Below, piece after piece: positions 17,280-26,643 of a stretch of DNA of 64,000 nucleotides. The notes under the pieces were generated by a model, which saw nothing but the letters and a program-made list of their open reading frames with translations, was not told where the DNA came from and did not search any database. The translations under genes and the position numbers were made by a program. Source of the DNA: Holophagaceae bacterium (lineage in GTDB: Bacteria > Acidobacteriota > Holophagae > Holophagales > Holophagaceae). Numbering within the stretch: position 1 is the stretch's first letter; every line of letters starts with the position of its first letter. The stretch spans positions 1-64,000 of the forward strand of contig WRHW01000006.1 in NCBI GenBank assembly GCA_009783055.1, written 5' to 3'.

Positions 17280-18287
17280 ATGTCTCAAACCGATATATCA
17301 GCCGGGAAATTAGCCGAACTATTTGAAGGCACCTTACAGCGTTGCCCGCCGGAAAGAATATTGACTGAGGTACTGCCCTTAGACGAGGCTCGTAATACAT
17401 CCATTAGTTTTTTGGCAAATCCAAAATATGCCTCCAAAGCTACGGAAAGCTGTGCGGGTCTTATCCTTGTCAGCAAAAACAATACTCTCGAAGATAAGCC
17501 GGTTTTAGAAGTGTCAGACCCATATTGGGTAGCCGCCCAGTGCACTGCAAAGCTACACCCTGAACCTGTTGTAGAATTTAGCGAACAGCCAATTCATCCA
17601 TCAGCAGTAATAGGAATAGATTGCAATATTTCATCAAGATCAACCATAGGAGCAAGGTCTATCATCGGAAACAGAGTAATAGTACATCCGGGTGTAAACA
17701 TTGCCGAAGATTGTCTCATCGGAGATGATTGCGAGTTTTTCCCTGGTGTGGTCATATATCGCAAAACAAAAATTGGTTGCAGGGTGCGGATTCACGCCAA
17801 CAGCGTTTTGGGATCAGACGGCTATGGCTATGCGTTTCATGGGGGAAGACATAACAAGGTTCCGCAGATTGGATGGGTTGAAATTGGTGACGATGTTGAA
17901 GTTGGAGCATGTACAACGATAGACAGAGGCGCGCTTGGCCCAACCAGAATCGGCTCTGGCACAAAGATAGATAACCTCTGCCAGATTGCCCATAACGTCC
18001 AAGTCGGCGATCACTGTTTGATAGTCAGTCAGACAGGTATCTCTGGCTCGACAACCCTCGGTAGCTATGTCACTATGGCAGGCAAGGTTGGAACCGCAGG
18101 GCATATCAGTATAGGCTCTCGCTCTATCATCAGCGGAAACTCTATGGTGGCAAAAGATGTCCCTGATGGGAGTCACCTAAGCGGCTACCTAGCCAGGCCG
18201 CATAAAGAGTGGATGGAGAGCCAAGCGGCAGTAAATAGGTTGCCTAAGATTCTAAAGAAACTAAAAGGCATTATCGAAACAAATTAA
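17280..18287 (+). CDS. lpxD: UDP-3-O-acylglucosamine N-acyltransferase
   Basis: Third enzyme of lipid A synthesis, adding the N-linked 3-hydroxyacyl chain. The 335-residue protein has the N-terminal uridine-binding domain (about residues 1-100), then a left-handed beta-helix of hexapeptide repeats (IGARSIIGNRVIVHPGVNI, DCEFFPGVVIYR). The catalytic histidine region is DNLCQIAHNVQVGDHCLI, with a second histidine in GYAFHGGRHNKVPQIG. AAGGAGG lies 5 nt before the ATG. It is followed after 27 bp by ettA. Divergent from lgt. Confidence 0.95.
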   Translation: MSQTDISAGKLAELFEGTLQRCPPERILTEVLPLDEARNTSISFLANPKYASKATESCAGLILVSKNNTLEDKPVLEVSDPYWVAAQCTAKLHPEPVVEFSEQPIHPSAVIGIDCNISSRSTIGARSIIGNRVIVHPGVNIAEDCLIGDDCEFFPGVVIYRKTKIGCRVRIHANSVLGSDGYGYAFHGGRHNKVPQIGWVEIGDDVEVGACTTIDRGALGPTRIGSGTKIDNLCQIAHNVQVGDHCLIVSQTGISGSTTLGSYVTMAGKVGTAGHISIGSRSIISGNSMVAKDVPDGSHLSGYLARPHKEWMESQAAVNRLPKILKKLKGIIETN

Positions 18288-18314
18288 TACATAGCAACAA
18301 CCTCGGAGAGCCAA

Positions 18315-19994
18315 ATGGCAAAGCAGGAAGAGCCTACAATCATCTACTCCATGATGAGAGTTTCAAAAATCTATAACAATAAGCCTGTCATCAAAGACAT
18401 CAGCCTTGGATACTACTATGGCGCAAAGATAGGTGTATTAGGTCTAAATGGGGCTGGCAAGTCCACAGTTCTGCGGATCATGGCTGGTGTAGATAAAGAC
18501 TTTAATGGCGATGCAGTGTTAAGCAAAGGCTACTCCACAGGCATGTTAGAGCAGGAACCACTATTAGACGAGTCAAAAACCGTGAGAGAAATTGTGGAGG
18601 AAGGGGCCGCCGAACAGGCAAGCTGGTTGAGGGAATATAACGAGATAAGCGACAGATTTGCAGAGCCTGACGCTGATTATGATGATCTATTGGCAAAACA
18701 GGGTGAATTGCAGGAGAAAATTGACGCGGCAGATTGCTGGGATTTAGATTCACGCTTAGAACAGGCGATGGATGCTCTGCGATGCCCCGACCCCGATACT
18801 CCTATAAAGATATTGTCCGGCGGAGAGCGTAGGCGGGTAGCACTTTGTAAGCTCCTCATTCAAAAACCAGATATATTATTGCTGGATGAACCAACAAATC
18901 ACCTAGACGCTGAAACTGTTGCATGGCTGGAGAAGCACTTACAGGAATATAGCGGTACAGTAATAGCTGTGACCCATGATAGATATTTTTTGGATCATGT
19001 TGCAGAGTGGATTCTCGAACTAGATAGGGGTGAAGGAATCCCTTGGAAGGGTAATTATTCAAGTTGGTTAGAGCAAAAGAAAAATCGGCTGTCTCTCGAA
19101 GAAAAACAAGATGACAAAAAACAGAAAACGCTTGAGCGCGAGTTAGAGTGGATTCGCATGTCCCCAAAGGGTCAGCACTCCAAGAGCAAGGCAAGGATCG
19201 CCAATTATGAAAAACTTGCCAGTATTGATGCAAAAGAGCGTGAAACTCAGCTAGAAATATATATCCCAAGTGGCCCCCGTCTTGGAGATGTCGTAGTCGA
19301 TTTTAATGAAGTCTCCAAGTCTTTTGGCGACAAGTCCCTGTTTGAAAAATTGTCCTTTCAGGTGCCAAGGGCTGGCATTTTAGGTGTGATAGGAGCAAAT
19401 GGCGCGGGTAAGACCACCCTGCTTCGCCTGATAACCGGTCAGGAAAAGCCTGATGGAGGCAGTATCAAAATTGGTGAAACAGTAAAGATGGCTTATGTAG
19501 ATCAACTGCGTTCTGGCCTAAACATGGATAAAAGCGTCTTTGAAGTTGTAAGTGGTGGCTACGAAATAATCAATCTGGGAGGCAGGGAAATCAATATCAG
19601 AGGTTGGCTAAGTCGCTTTGGATTTCGCGGTGACGACCAGCAAAAAAAAGTTAAGGAATTGAGCGGTGGTCAACAAAATCGCCTAAATCTGGCACTTACA
19701 CTAAAAAGTGAATCAAACCTGTTGTTCTTTGACGAACCCACAAACGACCTAGACGTAAACACCATGAGGGCACTAGAAGAGGCCATAGATGGTTTTGCCG
19801 GAAGTGCTGTGATAGTGAGCCATGACAGATGGTTCTTGGATCGCCTAGCCACCCATATACTAGCATTCGAGGGCGATTCAAGGGTTGAATACTATGATGG
19901 AAACTATACAGAATATGAACAATACAGAAAGGACGTACTGGGTCTCAAACCCTTTGATCCACACCGGATCAAGTACCGCAAGTTGACGCGGTGA
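18315..19994 (+). CDS. ettA: ABC-F protein EttA, energy-dependent translational throttle
   Basis: A 559-residue soluble ABC-F ATPase with two nucleotide-binding domains and no membrane segments. Domain one has GLNGAGKSTVLR, ILSGGERRRVALC and LLLDEPTNHLDAETV. The linker (LEEKQDDKKQKTLERELEW) holds the charged arm that reaches the ribosomal E site. Domain two has GANGAGKTTLLR, ELSGGQQNRLNLA and FFDEPTNDLDVNTM. Opening, length and the C-terminal FDPHRIKYRKL match EttA, which gates early translation according to the ATP/ADP ratio. GGAG precedes the ATG. Confidence 0.94.
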   Translation: MAKQEEPTIIYSMMRVSKIYNNKPVIKDISLGYYYGAKIGVLGLNGAGKSTVLRIMAGVDKDFNGDAVLSKGYSTGMLEQEPLLDESKTVREIVEEGAAEQASWLREYNEISDRFAEPDADYDDLLAKQGELQEKIDAADCWDLDSRLEQAMDALRCPDPDTPIKILSGGERRRVALCKLLIQKPDILLLDEPTNHLDAETVAWLEKHLQEYSGTVIAVTHDRYFLDHVAEWILELDRGEGIPWKGNYSSWLEQKKNRLSLEEKQDDKKQKTLERELEWIRMSPKGQHSKSKARIANYEKLASIDAKERETQLEIYIPSGPRLGDVVVDFNEVSKSFGDKSLFEKLSFQVPRAGILGVIGANGAGKTTLLRLITGQEKPDGGSIKIGETVKMAYVDQLRSGLNMDKSVFEVVSGGYEIINLGGREINIRGWLSRFGFRGDDQQKKVKELSGGQQNRLNLALTLKSESNLLFFDEPTNDLDVNTMRALEEAIDGFAGSAVIVSHDRWFLDRLATHILAFEGDSRVEYYDGNYTEYEQYRKDVLGLKPFDPHRIKYRKLTR

Positions 19995-20015
19995 TGCTTG
20001 ACAGTGTCATCAGTA

Positions 20016-20150
20016 CCCTAGTGCAGTGTAACACTTAAATGTTACACTGCACTAGGGTCGGGATTTGCTCGCAAATCACGACCGCTAGATGCTTGCAAGG
20101 CGGACTTGCTACGCCGTTAAGCAAGCATCTAAAGCGTTACATGATACTAG
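20016..20150. repeat. element B2, triple-hairpin repeat (inverted relative to B1)
   Basis: Reverse-oriented copy of B1 with the same three hairpins and terminal CTAG. The palindrome has arms AGTGCAGTGTAAC / GTTACACTGCACT. The second hairpin is GGTCGGGATTTGC/GCAAATCACGACC and the third GATGCTTGC/GCAAGCATC around GGCGGACTTGCTACGCC. Its right-hand CTAG contains the TAG stop of the PHP gene, and it lies 21 bp after the ettA stop, so it fills a convergent intergenic space. Confidence 0.88.
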
Positions 20151-21307
20151 CTTCGCCCCAATGTTATTTCTAGTGGGCGGTTTAGCCCTGCTATCCAATT
20201 TGATACTGTTAATTTTGTCATGCCACTCTGATCAATTACAACTTGTCCTCTGGCAGGCAGTTCCCATTTTTTTCCATTGACTTGTAATGTGCATGGAATA
20301 TCGCTTTTATTAATCAACTCCAGACCAGCTTGTTTTGTAGTCTGCGATATACATGCAGTAAATAATTTCTGGAGCCACTCATTACTACCAAAGACTAGGC
20401 CAGCCGCAAATCCAATTGTACGTCTCGCAAGAAATGCTTCCCTGATTGAATTTAGAGACCGTTCTTTAGCCAAAACTAGTGTCATAGGTCTCAGATGATT
20501 TTGGCTACCATATTGATCCCATTCCGAAACGTGAATGTCGCTATTGGCAATTAGTGCAAGGTTCATGTCGTTACACCACTGAGAAACGATGGGAAAATAG
20601 TCTGAACCATTAAATACTTCTATACCATGCAAATGTCCGCTTTTATAGACATCTTCATGCTCTTTCATAAAGCGCATAGGATCAGTCGCCTTTAGGTCGG
20701 GAAAATTAGGATGGTTCCAGTGAACAAAGCCACCTTGATCGGTAGCTATAGCAAGCATTTTTTTCCAGTCTGTTACAGCAGAGGCAATAGCATTTGCATC
20801 TTTAATAAATAGAGCGTTGAAATGTCCAGGTGGCATTTTCTTGGTAATTTCTGTACCACGAACGAGAATCAGATTGTGCTTTTCAGCCTCTGGCAGGGCA
20901 ATGTTGTAGGCCATGTGGTGGTCATCGTTTTTATCCAACAACTTGATGGCATTGCCACCAAAATAGGGGCGGTATTCAATATGGTCAGTGATTGCAATAG
21001 CGTCTAGACCGTTATCTACGGCTTCTTTTACACGGTCTTTGGGCATAATTACCCCATCCGAAAAAACCGTATGGATATGAAAATCACCTTTTAAGACGCG
21101 GTACTCTCCCACGTCTGGTATGAGAATTTTTCGGGGTGCAGGTTTAGTCCGCAGTATTTGACGAGTTGGAATGGCAAATAAGCCATCATTGGCTTGCTCA
21201 GAGAGGGGCCGATCAATAGATGTCCGTCCGAGGTCAAATGTAACCGGCGTTGTAGTTGCAACCCCCATCACAGCCAATTGCTTCAAAAAGTCGCGGCGAT
21301 CTAACAT
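20147..21307 (-). CDS. PHP-domain metallohydrolase with a twin-arginine signal
   Basis: The protein starts with MLDRRDFLKQLAVMGVATTT, a twin-arginine (RRDFLK) export signal. The body is a PHP domain: DFHIHTVFSDGV (first metal histidines), IAITDHIEYRP, RGTEITKKMPPGHFN, FVHWNHPNF and a late IANSDIHVSE. PHP proteins are metal-dependent phosphoesterases or hydrolases; the substrate is unknown here. A C-terminal part of about 70 residues (LQVNGKKWELPARGQ) looks like a small beta domain. ATG 21307 is preferred over 21313 because of the distance to AGGGGG. The TAG stop is the edge of element B2. Confidence 0.8.
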   Translation of the reverse strand: MLDRRDFLKQLAVMGVATTTPVTFDLGRTSIDRPLSEQANDGLFAIPTRQILRTKPAPRKILIPDVGEYRVLKGDFHIHTVFSDGVIMPKDRVKEAVDNGLDAIAITDHIEYRPYFGGNAIKLLDKNDDHHMAYNIALPEAEKHNLILVRGTEITKKMPPGHFNALFIKDANAIASAVTDWKKMLAIATDQGGFVHWNHPNFPDLKATDPMRFMKEHEDVYKSGHLHGIEVFNGSDYFPIVSQWCNDMNLALIANSDIHVSEWDQYGSQNHLRPMTLVLAKERSLNSIREAFLARRTIGFAAGLVFGSNEWLQKLFTACISQTTKQAGLELINKSDIPCTLQVNGKKWELPARGQVVIDQSGMTKLTVSNWIAGLNRPLEITLGRS

Positions 21308-21398
21308 GGGCATTCCCCCTTTGTGATTGATTATAGCTACATAGTAATTTGTTGCATGTAAAATTGGTGCAAATAAATGTTTTGTAAGACCCTTGCTA

Positions 21399-22562
21399 CT
21401 ACAAAGTATTAAGGTCAGGGATTACGTAGTCACCTTTCTTCATCAGTGACATTCTACTCCCATCATCGAAGAGCAGGTCTACACTTTCTGGGCAAATGTT
21501 CGGTTGCATTTCTGGTACGTATACCCTATCAATGTGGATCACTGCCTCAGGCGAAGAAAATGCCGACGGCCCAACTTGCCCACCAAAGTGTTCGCTACGG
21601 CCAAATGCTATATGTAGGCCGAGCTTTTCATCAAGCAATATTGCACCTATTGGCTTGATGCCAAACGGAGCTAATACCCCAAGCCCCAATTCTGCCAAGT
21701 TGCCATATCCTAGCTCTTTTGCGAGCAGTGCCGATTCGCGCTCGGATTCTGTCCCCTTGGAAATTACACTGGTAGCGCGGTTGCCCTCTATTTTATAGAG
21801 CACTATTTCATCGCCAAACTGAACCGGCAATTCGCCTTCGCTTCTGCTTGGATCACCTTGGATTTCTCCTTCATAAGGCACAATATAGGCTTCACCTGAT
21901 GGTAAGTTACCAGCAATACCAGGCTCTGGCACAAGTCCGCCGGAAGCATGGCAACTGCGATGCCGTAAGTCTAAATGTAGCCTTGACTGGCCTGTGGGGT
22001 GACTAAACACAAAATCAGCTCCAGTAGCGCGGTCGAGAAGCTCTTTAAGTACATTTACACGCCGGTTGATTTCTGAATAATCTAGTCGCAGGGCAGGAAT
22101 CATAGCCTCCCCAAAGCCCGGCATGGTAGCGGCCCGTATGCCATATTTTTTTGCGGCCATCTTTAGAGGAGCGGTGGAGCTAAATTTTGTGATTGCGATG
22201 AGGATGGGAAAGTCAGAATAAATCTTTTCCATTTCTATCGCCGAACTAGCAGATAATCCATCTGATGAATCTGGCAATGAGTCGCCATCCAATATCCATG
22301 CACTACCCGGCAGGTCGCCATTATTGGTATGGCAATTTGTATATGCCACCAATCGCACATCAAGCCCCAATTCCATACTGTGTTGGCGCAAGATATTAAC
22401 CCATTCGAGGGCTATCATTCGCCTTGCTTTCCAAGCAGTATCGTCACCAACCACGGAGTCCGGCAGGTCAACCATGATGCCCAGTTTTTTTTCATTTTGC
22501 TTGGGTAAAAAAACCTTTTTAACTAGGTCTATGAGTTCCTTTGCTGTCATTTTTTCAGTCAT
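21399..22562 (-). CDS. M29-like (thermophilic) aminopeptidase
   Basis: A protein of about 387 residues resembling aminopeptidase T/AmpS metallopeptidases. Recognisable parts are GNLPSGEAYIVPYEGE, equivalent to the conserved NLP-GE-P motif with a metal-binding glutamate; ELGYGNLAELGLGVLAPFG; GAILLDEKLGLHIAFG; and HFGGQVGPSAFSSPEAVIHI. These enzymes remove N-terminal residues with two bound metal ions. AAGGA lies 8 nt before ATG 22562; the longer frame to 22610 lacks such support. The N-terminal 150 residues are more divergent than the catalytic part. It adds to the peptidase set of the window. Confidence 0.75.
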   Translation of the reverse strand: MTEKMTAKELIDLVKKVFLPKQNEKKLGIMVDLPDSVVGDDTAWKARRMIALEWVNILRQHSMELGLDVRLVAYTNCHTNNGDLPGSAWILDGDSLPDSSDGLSASSAIEMEKIYSDFPILIAITKFSSTAPLKMAAKKYGIRAATMPGFGEAMIPALRLDYSEINRRVNVLKELLDRATGADFVFSHPTGQSRLHLDLRHRSCHASGGLVPEPGIAGNLPSGEAYIVPYEGEIQGDPSRSEGELPVQFGDEIVLYKIEGNRATSVISKGTESERESALLAKELGYGNLAELGLGVLAPFGIKPIGAILLDEKLGLHIAFGRSEHFGGQVGPSAFSSPEAVIHIDRVYVPEMQPNICPESVDLLFDDGSRMSLMKKGDYVIPDLNTL

Positions 22563-22592
22563 GGCTGTTCCTTTGTCAGATAATGAATTATA

Positions 22593-22627
22593 CCAAGCGT
22601 TGCTTGTCATAAGTTAAACGACTATAA
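22593..22627. repeat. small repeat E, copy 1
   Basis: CCAAGCGTTGCTTGTCATAA followed by GTTAAACGACTATAA. A close copy lies at 60832-60866. It sits upstream of the M29 peptidase gene and is preceded by ATA, as in element A (ATACCAAG). Confidence 0.55.
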
Positions 22628-22641
22628 ATCACGAGACTTCC

Positions 22642-24402
22642 TCAGGAAAATACAGTTTTTGAAGTCATTTCCCGTTCCAAACTTTGCAAATTGCGGATTT
22701 TTGAGTAAGGGCCATCGACTTCTGCTAAGGTAGCGGGGCTTCCAGATTGAATGAGTAGGCCGTTATCCAATACGATAACCTTTTCGCATAGCTCTGCTAC
22801 AAAAACTCTGTGGGTGGCCAAAACCAAGGTGGCCTTGCCTAAATATGCACCCAAATTATTTAGTATTCGGCTTTCGGTTTCTGCATCAACTGCAGAAAGA
22901 CAGTCATCTAATAGCAATATCCCCGGTTTTCGTAATAGTGCCCTGGCAAGGGTAGCCCTCTGCCGTTCACCACCTGACAGGATAACGCCACGCTCTCCTA
23001 CCACTGTGTCGAGCCCCTCTGACATACTGTCGACGAGATGATCAAGACATACTGCTTTTATTGCTTCCCATATTTCATCTTCGGTTGCAGTTGGAGAGCC
23101 TATGCAAATATTTTCTCTCAGACTCCCCGAAAAGAGTACTGCCTCCTGTGGTACCCAACCTAGAGATGCCCAATGGTTGCGTAGGGATTCATTGGTCATT
23201 TGAAGGCCATTGGCCAAAAAAGCACCCTTTTGTGGCTCCCTTAACCCTGCCAGCAAGTGGAGCAGGAGGGTTTTTCCGGAGCCGATGCTACCTAGAATTG
23301 CAAGGCTACCCCCGGCGGGGACAGAAACAGAAATTGGCCCCAAGCCTCTTCCGGAACTAAAGTGGACTTCAGCCTCATCTAATTCCAGAGATACTGCCCC
23401 ATGCTGTACAGCTGTTGACTCAGTGCCTGGCACGGCAATGTCAGGCTGGGCAAGTAGTTGTCTTATCCTCAATTGACCCGCCTTGCCACGCTGAAATAGG
23501 TTTGCGGCCCATCCCACAGACATCACAGGCCACCCAAGTGCTCCAAGGTATCCTGTAAAAGCAGTGAGGTCGCCAATCCCCAAGCGACCTTTCAATACCA
23601 GTGAACCACCATACCAAATTAGGACAATAATACTGATACTGCCCATGATCATAGCTATTGGGCCATAGGAGGAAAATAGCCCGGTTTGGATTACATTTAA
23701 TCTTGCTTGTTCATGGCTCAGAGTGGAAAAGTGCTTTACTCGAATATCTTCGATTCCGAAGGCCTGTACAACTTTTTCGCCTGATATGGTTTCGTGACTG
23801 AATATATTGAGCGCGGAATTTGATAGTTGTAGCTTTTGTTGGTTTATGTGGCTCCATTTACCGATGTAGTAGTAAATAGCCGGAAGGAGTGCGAAGGGCA
23901 CCAAGACTGCTATTGATACAAATGGCTCGGTATAGACCATCAGCGTTAGAGTCATTGGCAAAATGCTTGCAGTCTGCAGAAGGCTCATCAGCCCTGGACC
24001 TGTAGCCATCCGAACTGTTGAGATGTCGTCGCCAATCCTGCTCATTAAATCACCTGTGGATTGACGCTCGTAAAACGAAAATGGCCTAGAGAGAAGATAC
24101 AAATAGAGTTCTTCACGTTGCCATCGCTCAATCTGTCGACTTAGGCCAATTAAAATGTTTCGCATGTAATATCGCCCAAGTCCTGCTATTACTGTTACGA
24201 GCAACATCCACAACAAGTATTGGCGAGATAATATATATTCACCTTTTTCAATTGCCCTTACCGCTTCTCCTGCCCAGTATGGAACCCATGAGGCGGATAT
24301 TCCACAGGTGAGAGTTGCAATTAACCCCAGGGTTAGCATTTTCTTGTAAGGGGATAATAATTCCCACCACCAAGGAATCCATTTGCTACTCTGAATTGAC
24401 AA
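22642..24402 (-). CDS. ABC exporter half-transporter (MdlA/YheI type)
   Basis: A 586-residue fusion of a six-helix membrane domain (about residues 15-310) and a nucleotide-binding domain. The latter has ILGSIGSGKTLLLHLLAG, VPQEAVLFSGSLREN, VILSGGERQRATLARALL and LLLDDCLSAVDAETE. The Walker B catalytic glutamate is replaced by aspartate (LLLDD), as in the degenerate-site half of heterodimeric exporters such as MdlA or YheI. No partner gene is adjacent. A TTG start at 24402 is used; GGAGG lies 4 nt upstream. The substrate is unknown. Confidence 0.88.
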   Translation of the reverse strand: MSIQSSKWIPWWWELLSPYKKMLTLGLIATLTCGISASWVPYWAGEAVRAIEKGEYILSRQYLLWMLLVTVIAGLGRYYMRNILIGLSRQIERWQREELYLYLLSRPFSFYERQSTGDLMSRIGDDISTVRMATGPGLMSLLQTASILPMTLTLMVYTEPFVSIAVLVPFALLPAIYYYIGKWSHINQQKLQLSNSALNIFSHETISGEKVVQAFGIEDIRVKHFSTLSHEQARLNVIQTGLFSSYGPIAMIMGSISIIVLIWYGGSLVLKGRLGIGDLTAFTGYLGALGWPVMSVGWAANLFQRGKAGQLRIRQLLAQPDIAVPGTESTAVQHGAVSLELDEAEVHFSSGRGLGPISVSVPAGGSLAILGSIGSGKTLLLHLLAGLREPQKGAFLANGLQMTNESLRNHWASLGWVPQEAVLFSGSLRENICIGSPTATEDEIWEAIKAVCLDHLVDSMSEGLDTVVGERGVILSGGERQRATLARALLRKPGILLLDDCLSAVDAETESRILNNLGAYLGKATLVLATHRVFVAELCEKVIVLDNGLLIQSGSPATLAEVDGPYSKIRNLQSLEREMTSKTVFS

Positions 24403-24455
24403 TCAGCCTCCGGGGGGGAACTAAAAAAAGTCTTATTGTAATTTGTTGCACAATG

Positions 24456-24908
24456 CTAACTTGGTCTCAGCTCTAAGTGTTCCCATTGCACACCAAAGTG
24501 TTCTAGGATTGCCTGACGTTCGATTTTTTCCTGATCGGCGATGCTCTTATAGGGGCGAAGAAAAACAACCCTCCGCACTCCACGCCTTATCAGGGCACGG
24601 GTGCAAGTCAGGCACGGTTCATCAGTAATATAGGCAGTTTGAACCGAGCCGTCACAAAACCCCAGGGCATTTTCTTCGGCATGGCTTGTATGCAAACAAC
24701 GCTGGTCAGGGTTACAGGTTTGGGGTGTGCAATGTGGCATACCAGGGAGAGCACCGTTGTAGCCCCCAGAAGCAATACCTCCATCTGGCCTGAGAAGAAT
24801 ACAACCTACCTTTAATCTACAACAAGTCCCAAGACGGCTTAACTCAATAGCCATCATCAAAAAAACTTCATCTTTTAATTTTTCGCGCCCTTTGGCACCA
24901 TCACACAT
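24456..24908 (-). CDS. dCMP deaminase/ComEB-family zinc deaminase
   Basis: A protein of about 150 residues of the cytidine/deoxycytidylate deaminase fold. The zinc site is complete: TSHAEEN (histidine ligand and catalytic glutamate) and DEPCLTCTRAL (two cysteine ligands). An upstream segment with H, C and C residues (PHCTPQTCNPDQRCLHTSHA) matches the second zinc site of dCMP deaminases. Such enzymes make dUMP for thymidylate synthesis, which would fit with tmk elsewhere in the window. The ATG at 24908 overlaps the end of rng by 8 bp, suggesting an operon. Earlier starts lie inside rng. Confidence 0.85.
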   Translation of the reverse strand: MCDGAKGREKLKDEVFLMMAIELSRLGTCCRLKVGCILLRPDGGIASGGYNGALPGMPHCTPQTCNPDQRCLHTSHAEENALGFCDGSVQTAYITDEPCLTCTRALIRRGVRRVVFLRPYKSIADQEKIERQAILEHFGVQWEHLELRPS

Positions 24909-26433
24909 TGGTTGCCTCTGCCTTTTTTCCATGTGTAGTTTCAAATCCAATTGTATCTTCTCTATAATCAGACCTCTCAACCCACAGAACATGAGCGCCA
25001 AGAAATCTTGCCAACTGCATTAGCCCATCCCTTGTTTCATCTGAAATTGCCGCCCTGAGGTTGGGATGTAAAACAATGCGGATCGATGCTCCTTTTATCC
25101 TTTCACCCATGCGCGCCATTTCCCGATAGCCCCTGAGGACTAAAGTTTCAGGACTTAAGCGACGACCGCTTCCCTCGCAACGAGAACAGGGAATCGTCAA
25201 TTGGCTATCCAGGCTTGGCCCGGTACGTTTTCGAGTCATCTCCACGAGGCCAAAGTCGCTTATTTCTAGTGCTCTAGCGTGATTTCTGTCTAGCAAAAGT
25301 TCCTGATGCAGGCGTTCCATCACTTTCGCTTTATGTTCGGGGTCTATCATATCTATAAAATCAATGACAATGATGCCACCAAGATTTCTCAATCGCAACT
25401 GGCGGATGATCTCTGGAATAGCCTCCATGTTGGTCATAAAGACAGTTTCTTCCAAGTCTTTTCGCCCAACAAACTTACCAGTATTTACATCAACGCTTAC
25501 CAACGCTTCGGTTTGATTGATAACTATCGACCCCCCCTGGCGCAAAAAATATTTTGGCTGTAGGGCAAGTTCGAGTTCCCTTTCAACTTCAAAGGCTTCA
25601 AATATTGGAATATCAGACGTAAAACGCTTAACCCTATCTATCCAATTTGGATGAAGAGCCTGGACGAAGGCAACAACTTGTTGATAGGCCTCATCAGTAT
25701 CGACCCAAAACGAAGCGACCTCCTCTCTAAAGAGATCGCGCAGAACTTTTTGTAATAGCCTGAAATCTTGCCACACTAAGCTAGGGGCTTGTCGCCTATT
25801 AGACCTTGACTGAACTTCTTTCCATATTTCTCGCAAAAAAGTTATGTCTGAAACAAGGTCACTATCATCCTCGCCGATTGCCGCTGTCCTAACGATAAAA
25901 CCTTCCCCAGGTTCAGAATGAGCCTTTATGAGTGTCCTCAGGCGTTCACGCTCGTCTGGATCAGTAATTTTTCTTGAAATACCTACATGGTCGATGCCGG
26001 GCATAAAGACTAAAAAGCGACCGGGAAAGCTAATATGTCGGCTTAGACGTGGCCCTTTTGATGCAATGGGGTCTTTTACTACTTGGACCAAAGTCTCTTC
26101 ACCCTCTTTTAGTGGCGGAAGTGCCACGTTAAGAGAAGCTATTTCCATCACTGCTGTATCAGAATAGTCCTCAATGTCAGACTCTTCGCCCGTCATGCGG
26201 TGAGCCTCAGGCTCGTCAAGGTATAAAAAGCCGTCCTTAGAATCGCCAATGGCAACAAACGCGCTTTGCATCCCCGGCAAAAGTTTTGCGACCTTGCCCT
26301 TGTGAACATCTCCGACTTGGCTAACAAAAGATGTACGTTCAAAAAATAGCTCACAAACCTGGCCATTTTCCAGTAAGGCGATACGTGTCTCCAGTGGGGT
26401 CGCATTGACCACCAGGGAGCGGCGGACTACCAT
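24901..26433 (-). CDS. rng: ribonuclease G/E family endoribonuclease
   Basis: A 510-residue protein close in size to RNase G. It has an S1-like RNA-binding domain (VGDVHKGKVAKLLPGMQSAF, VAIGDSKDGFLYLDE), the 5'-sensor/RNase H-like region, the catalytic DNase I-like domain with metal-binding aspartates in GGIIVIDFIDMIDPEHKAKV, and the zinc-link TIPCSRCEGSGRR, in which two cysteines join protomers. No long disordered C-terminal scaffold is present, unlike RNase E. It processes rRNA and decays mRNA. It overlaps the deaminase gene downstream. Confidence 0.93.
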   Translation of the reverse strand: MVVRRSLVVNATPLETRIALLENGQVCELFFERTSFVSQVGDVHKGKVAKLLPGMQSAFVAIGDSKDGFLYLDEPEAHRMTGEESDIEDYSDTAVMEIASLNVALPPLKEGEETLVQVVKDPIASKGPRLSRHISFPGRFLVFMPGIDHVGISRKITDPDERERLRTLIKAHSEPGEGFIVRTAAIGEDDSDLVSDITFLREIWKEVQSRSNRRQAPSLVWQDFRLLQKVLRDLFREEVASFWVDTDEAYQQVVAFVQALHPNWIDRVKRFTSDIPIFEAFEVERELELALQPKYFLRQGGSIVINQTEALVSVDVNTGKFVGRKDLEETVFMTNMEAIPEIIRQLRLRNLGGIIVIDFIDMIDPEHKAKVMERLHQELLLDRNHARALEISDFGLVEMTRKRTGPSLDSQLTIPCSRCEGSGRRLSPETLVLRGYREMARMGERIKGASIRIVLHPNLRAAISDETRDGLMQLARFLGAHVLWVERSDYREDTIGFETTHGKKAEATNV

Positions 26434-26643
26434 TTGTGAACCTCTTTACTCATTCGATGGGATTTATGGCACCCAGGCAACCCCCAAGCGTTGGTATTTG
26501 ACCAATAAACCAGTACCACTATTCTACATCAAGAAACCAATTAATTACAGCAGTTTTACTTTTTGCGCTCCGGATTTCTACCAAGTTATGTTTTCAAACA
26601 ACCTGACAGGCAAAGCCTACCTAAAAAGCCTATGAATGCTCCA

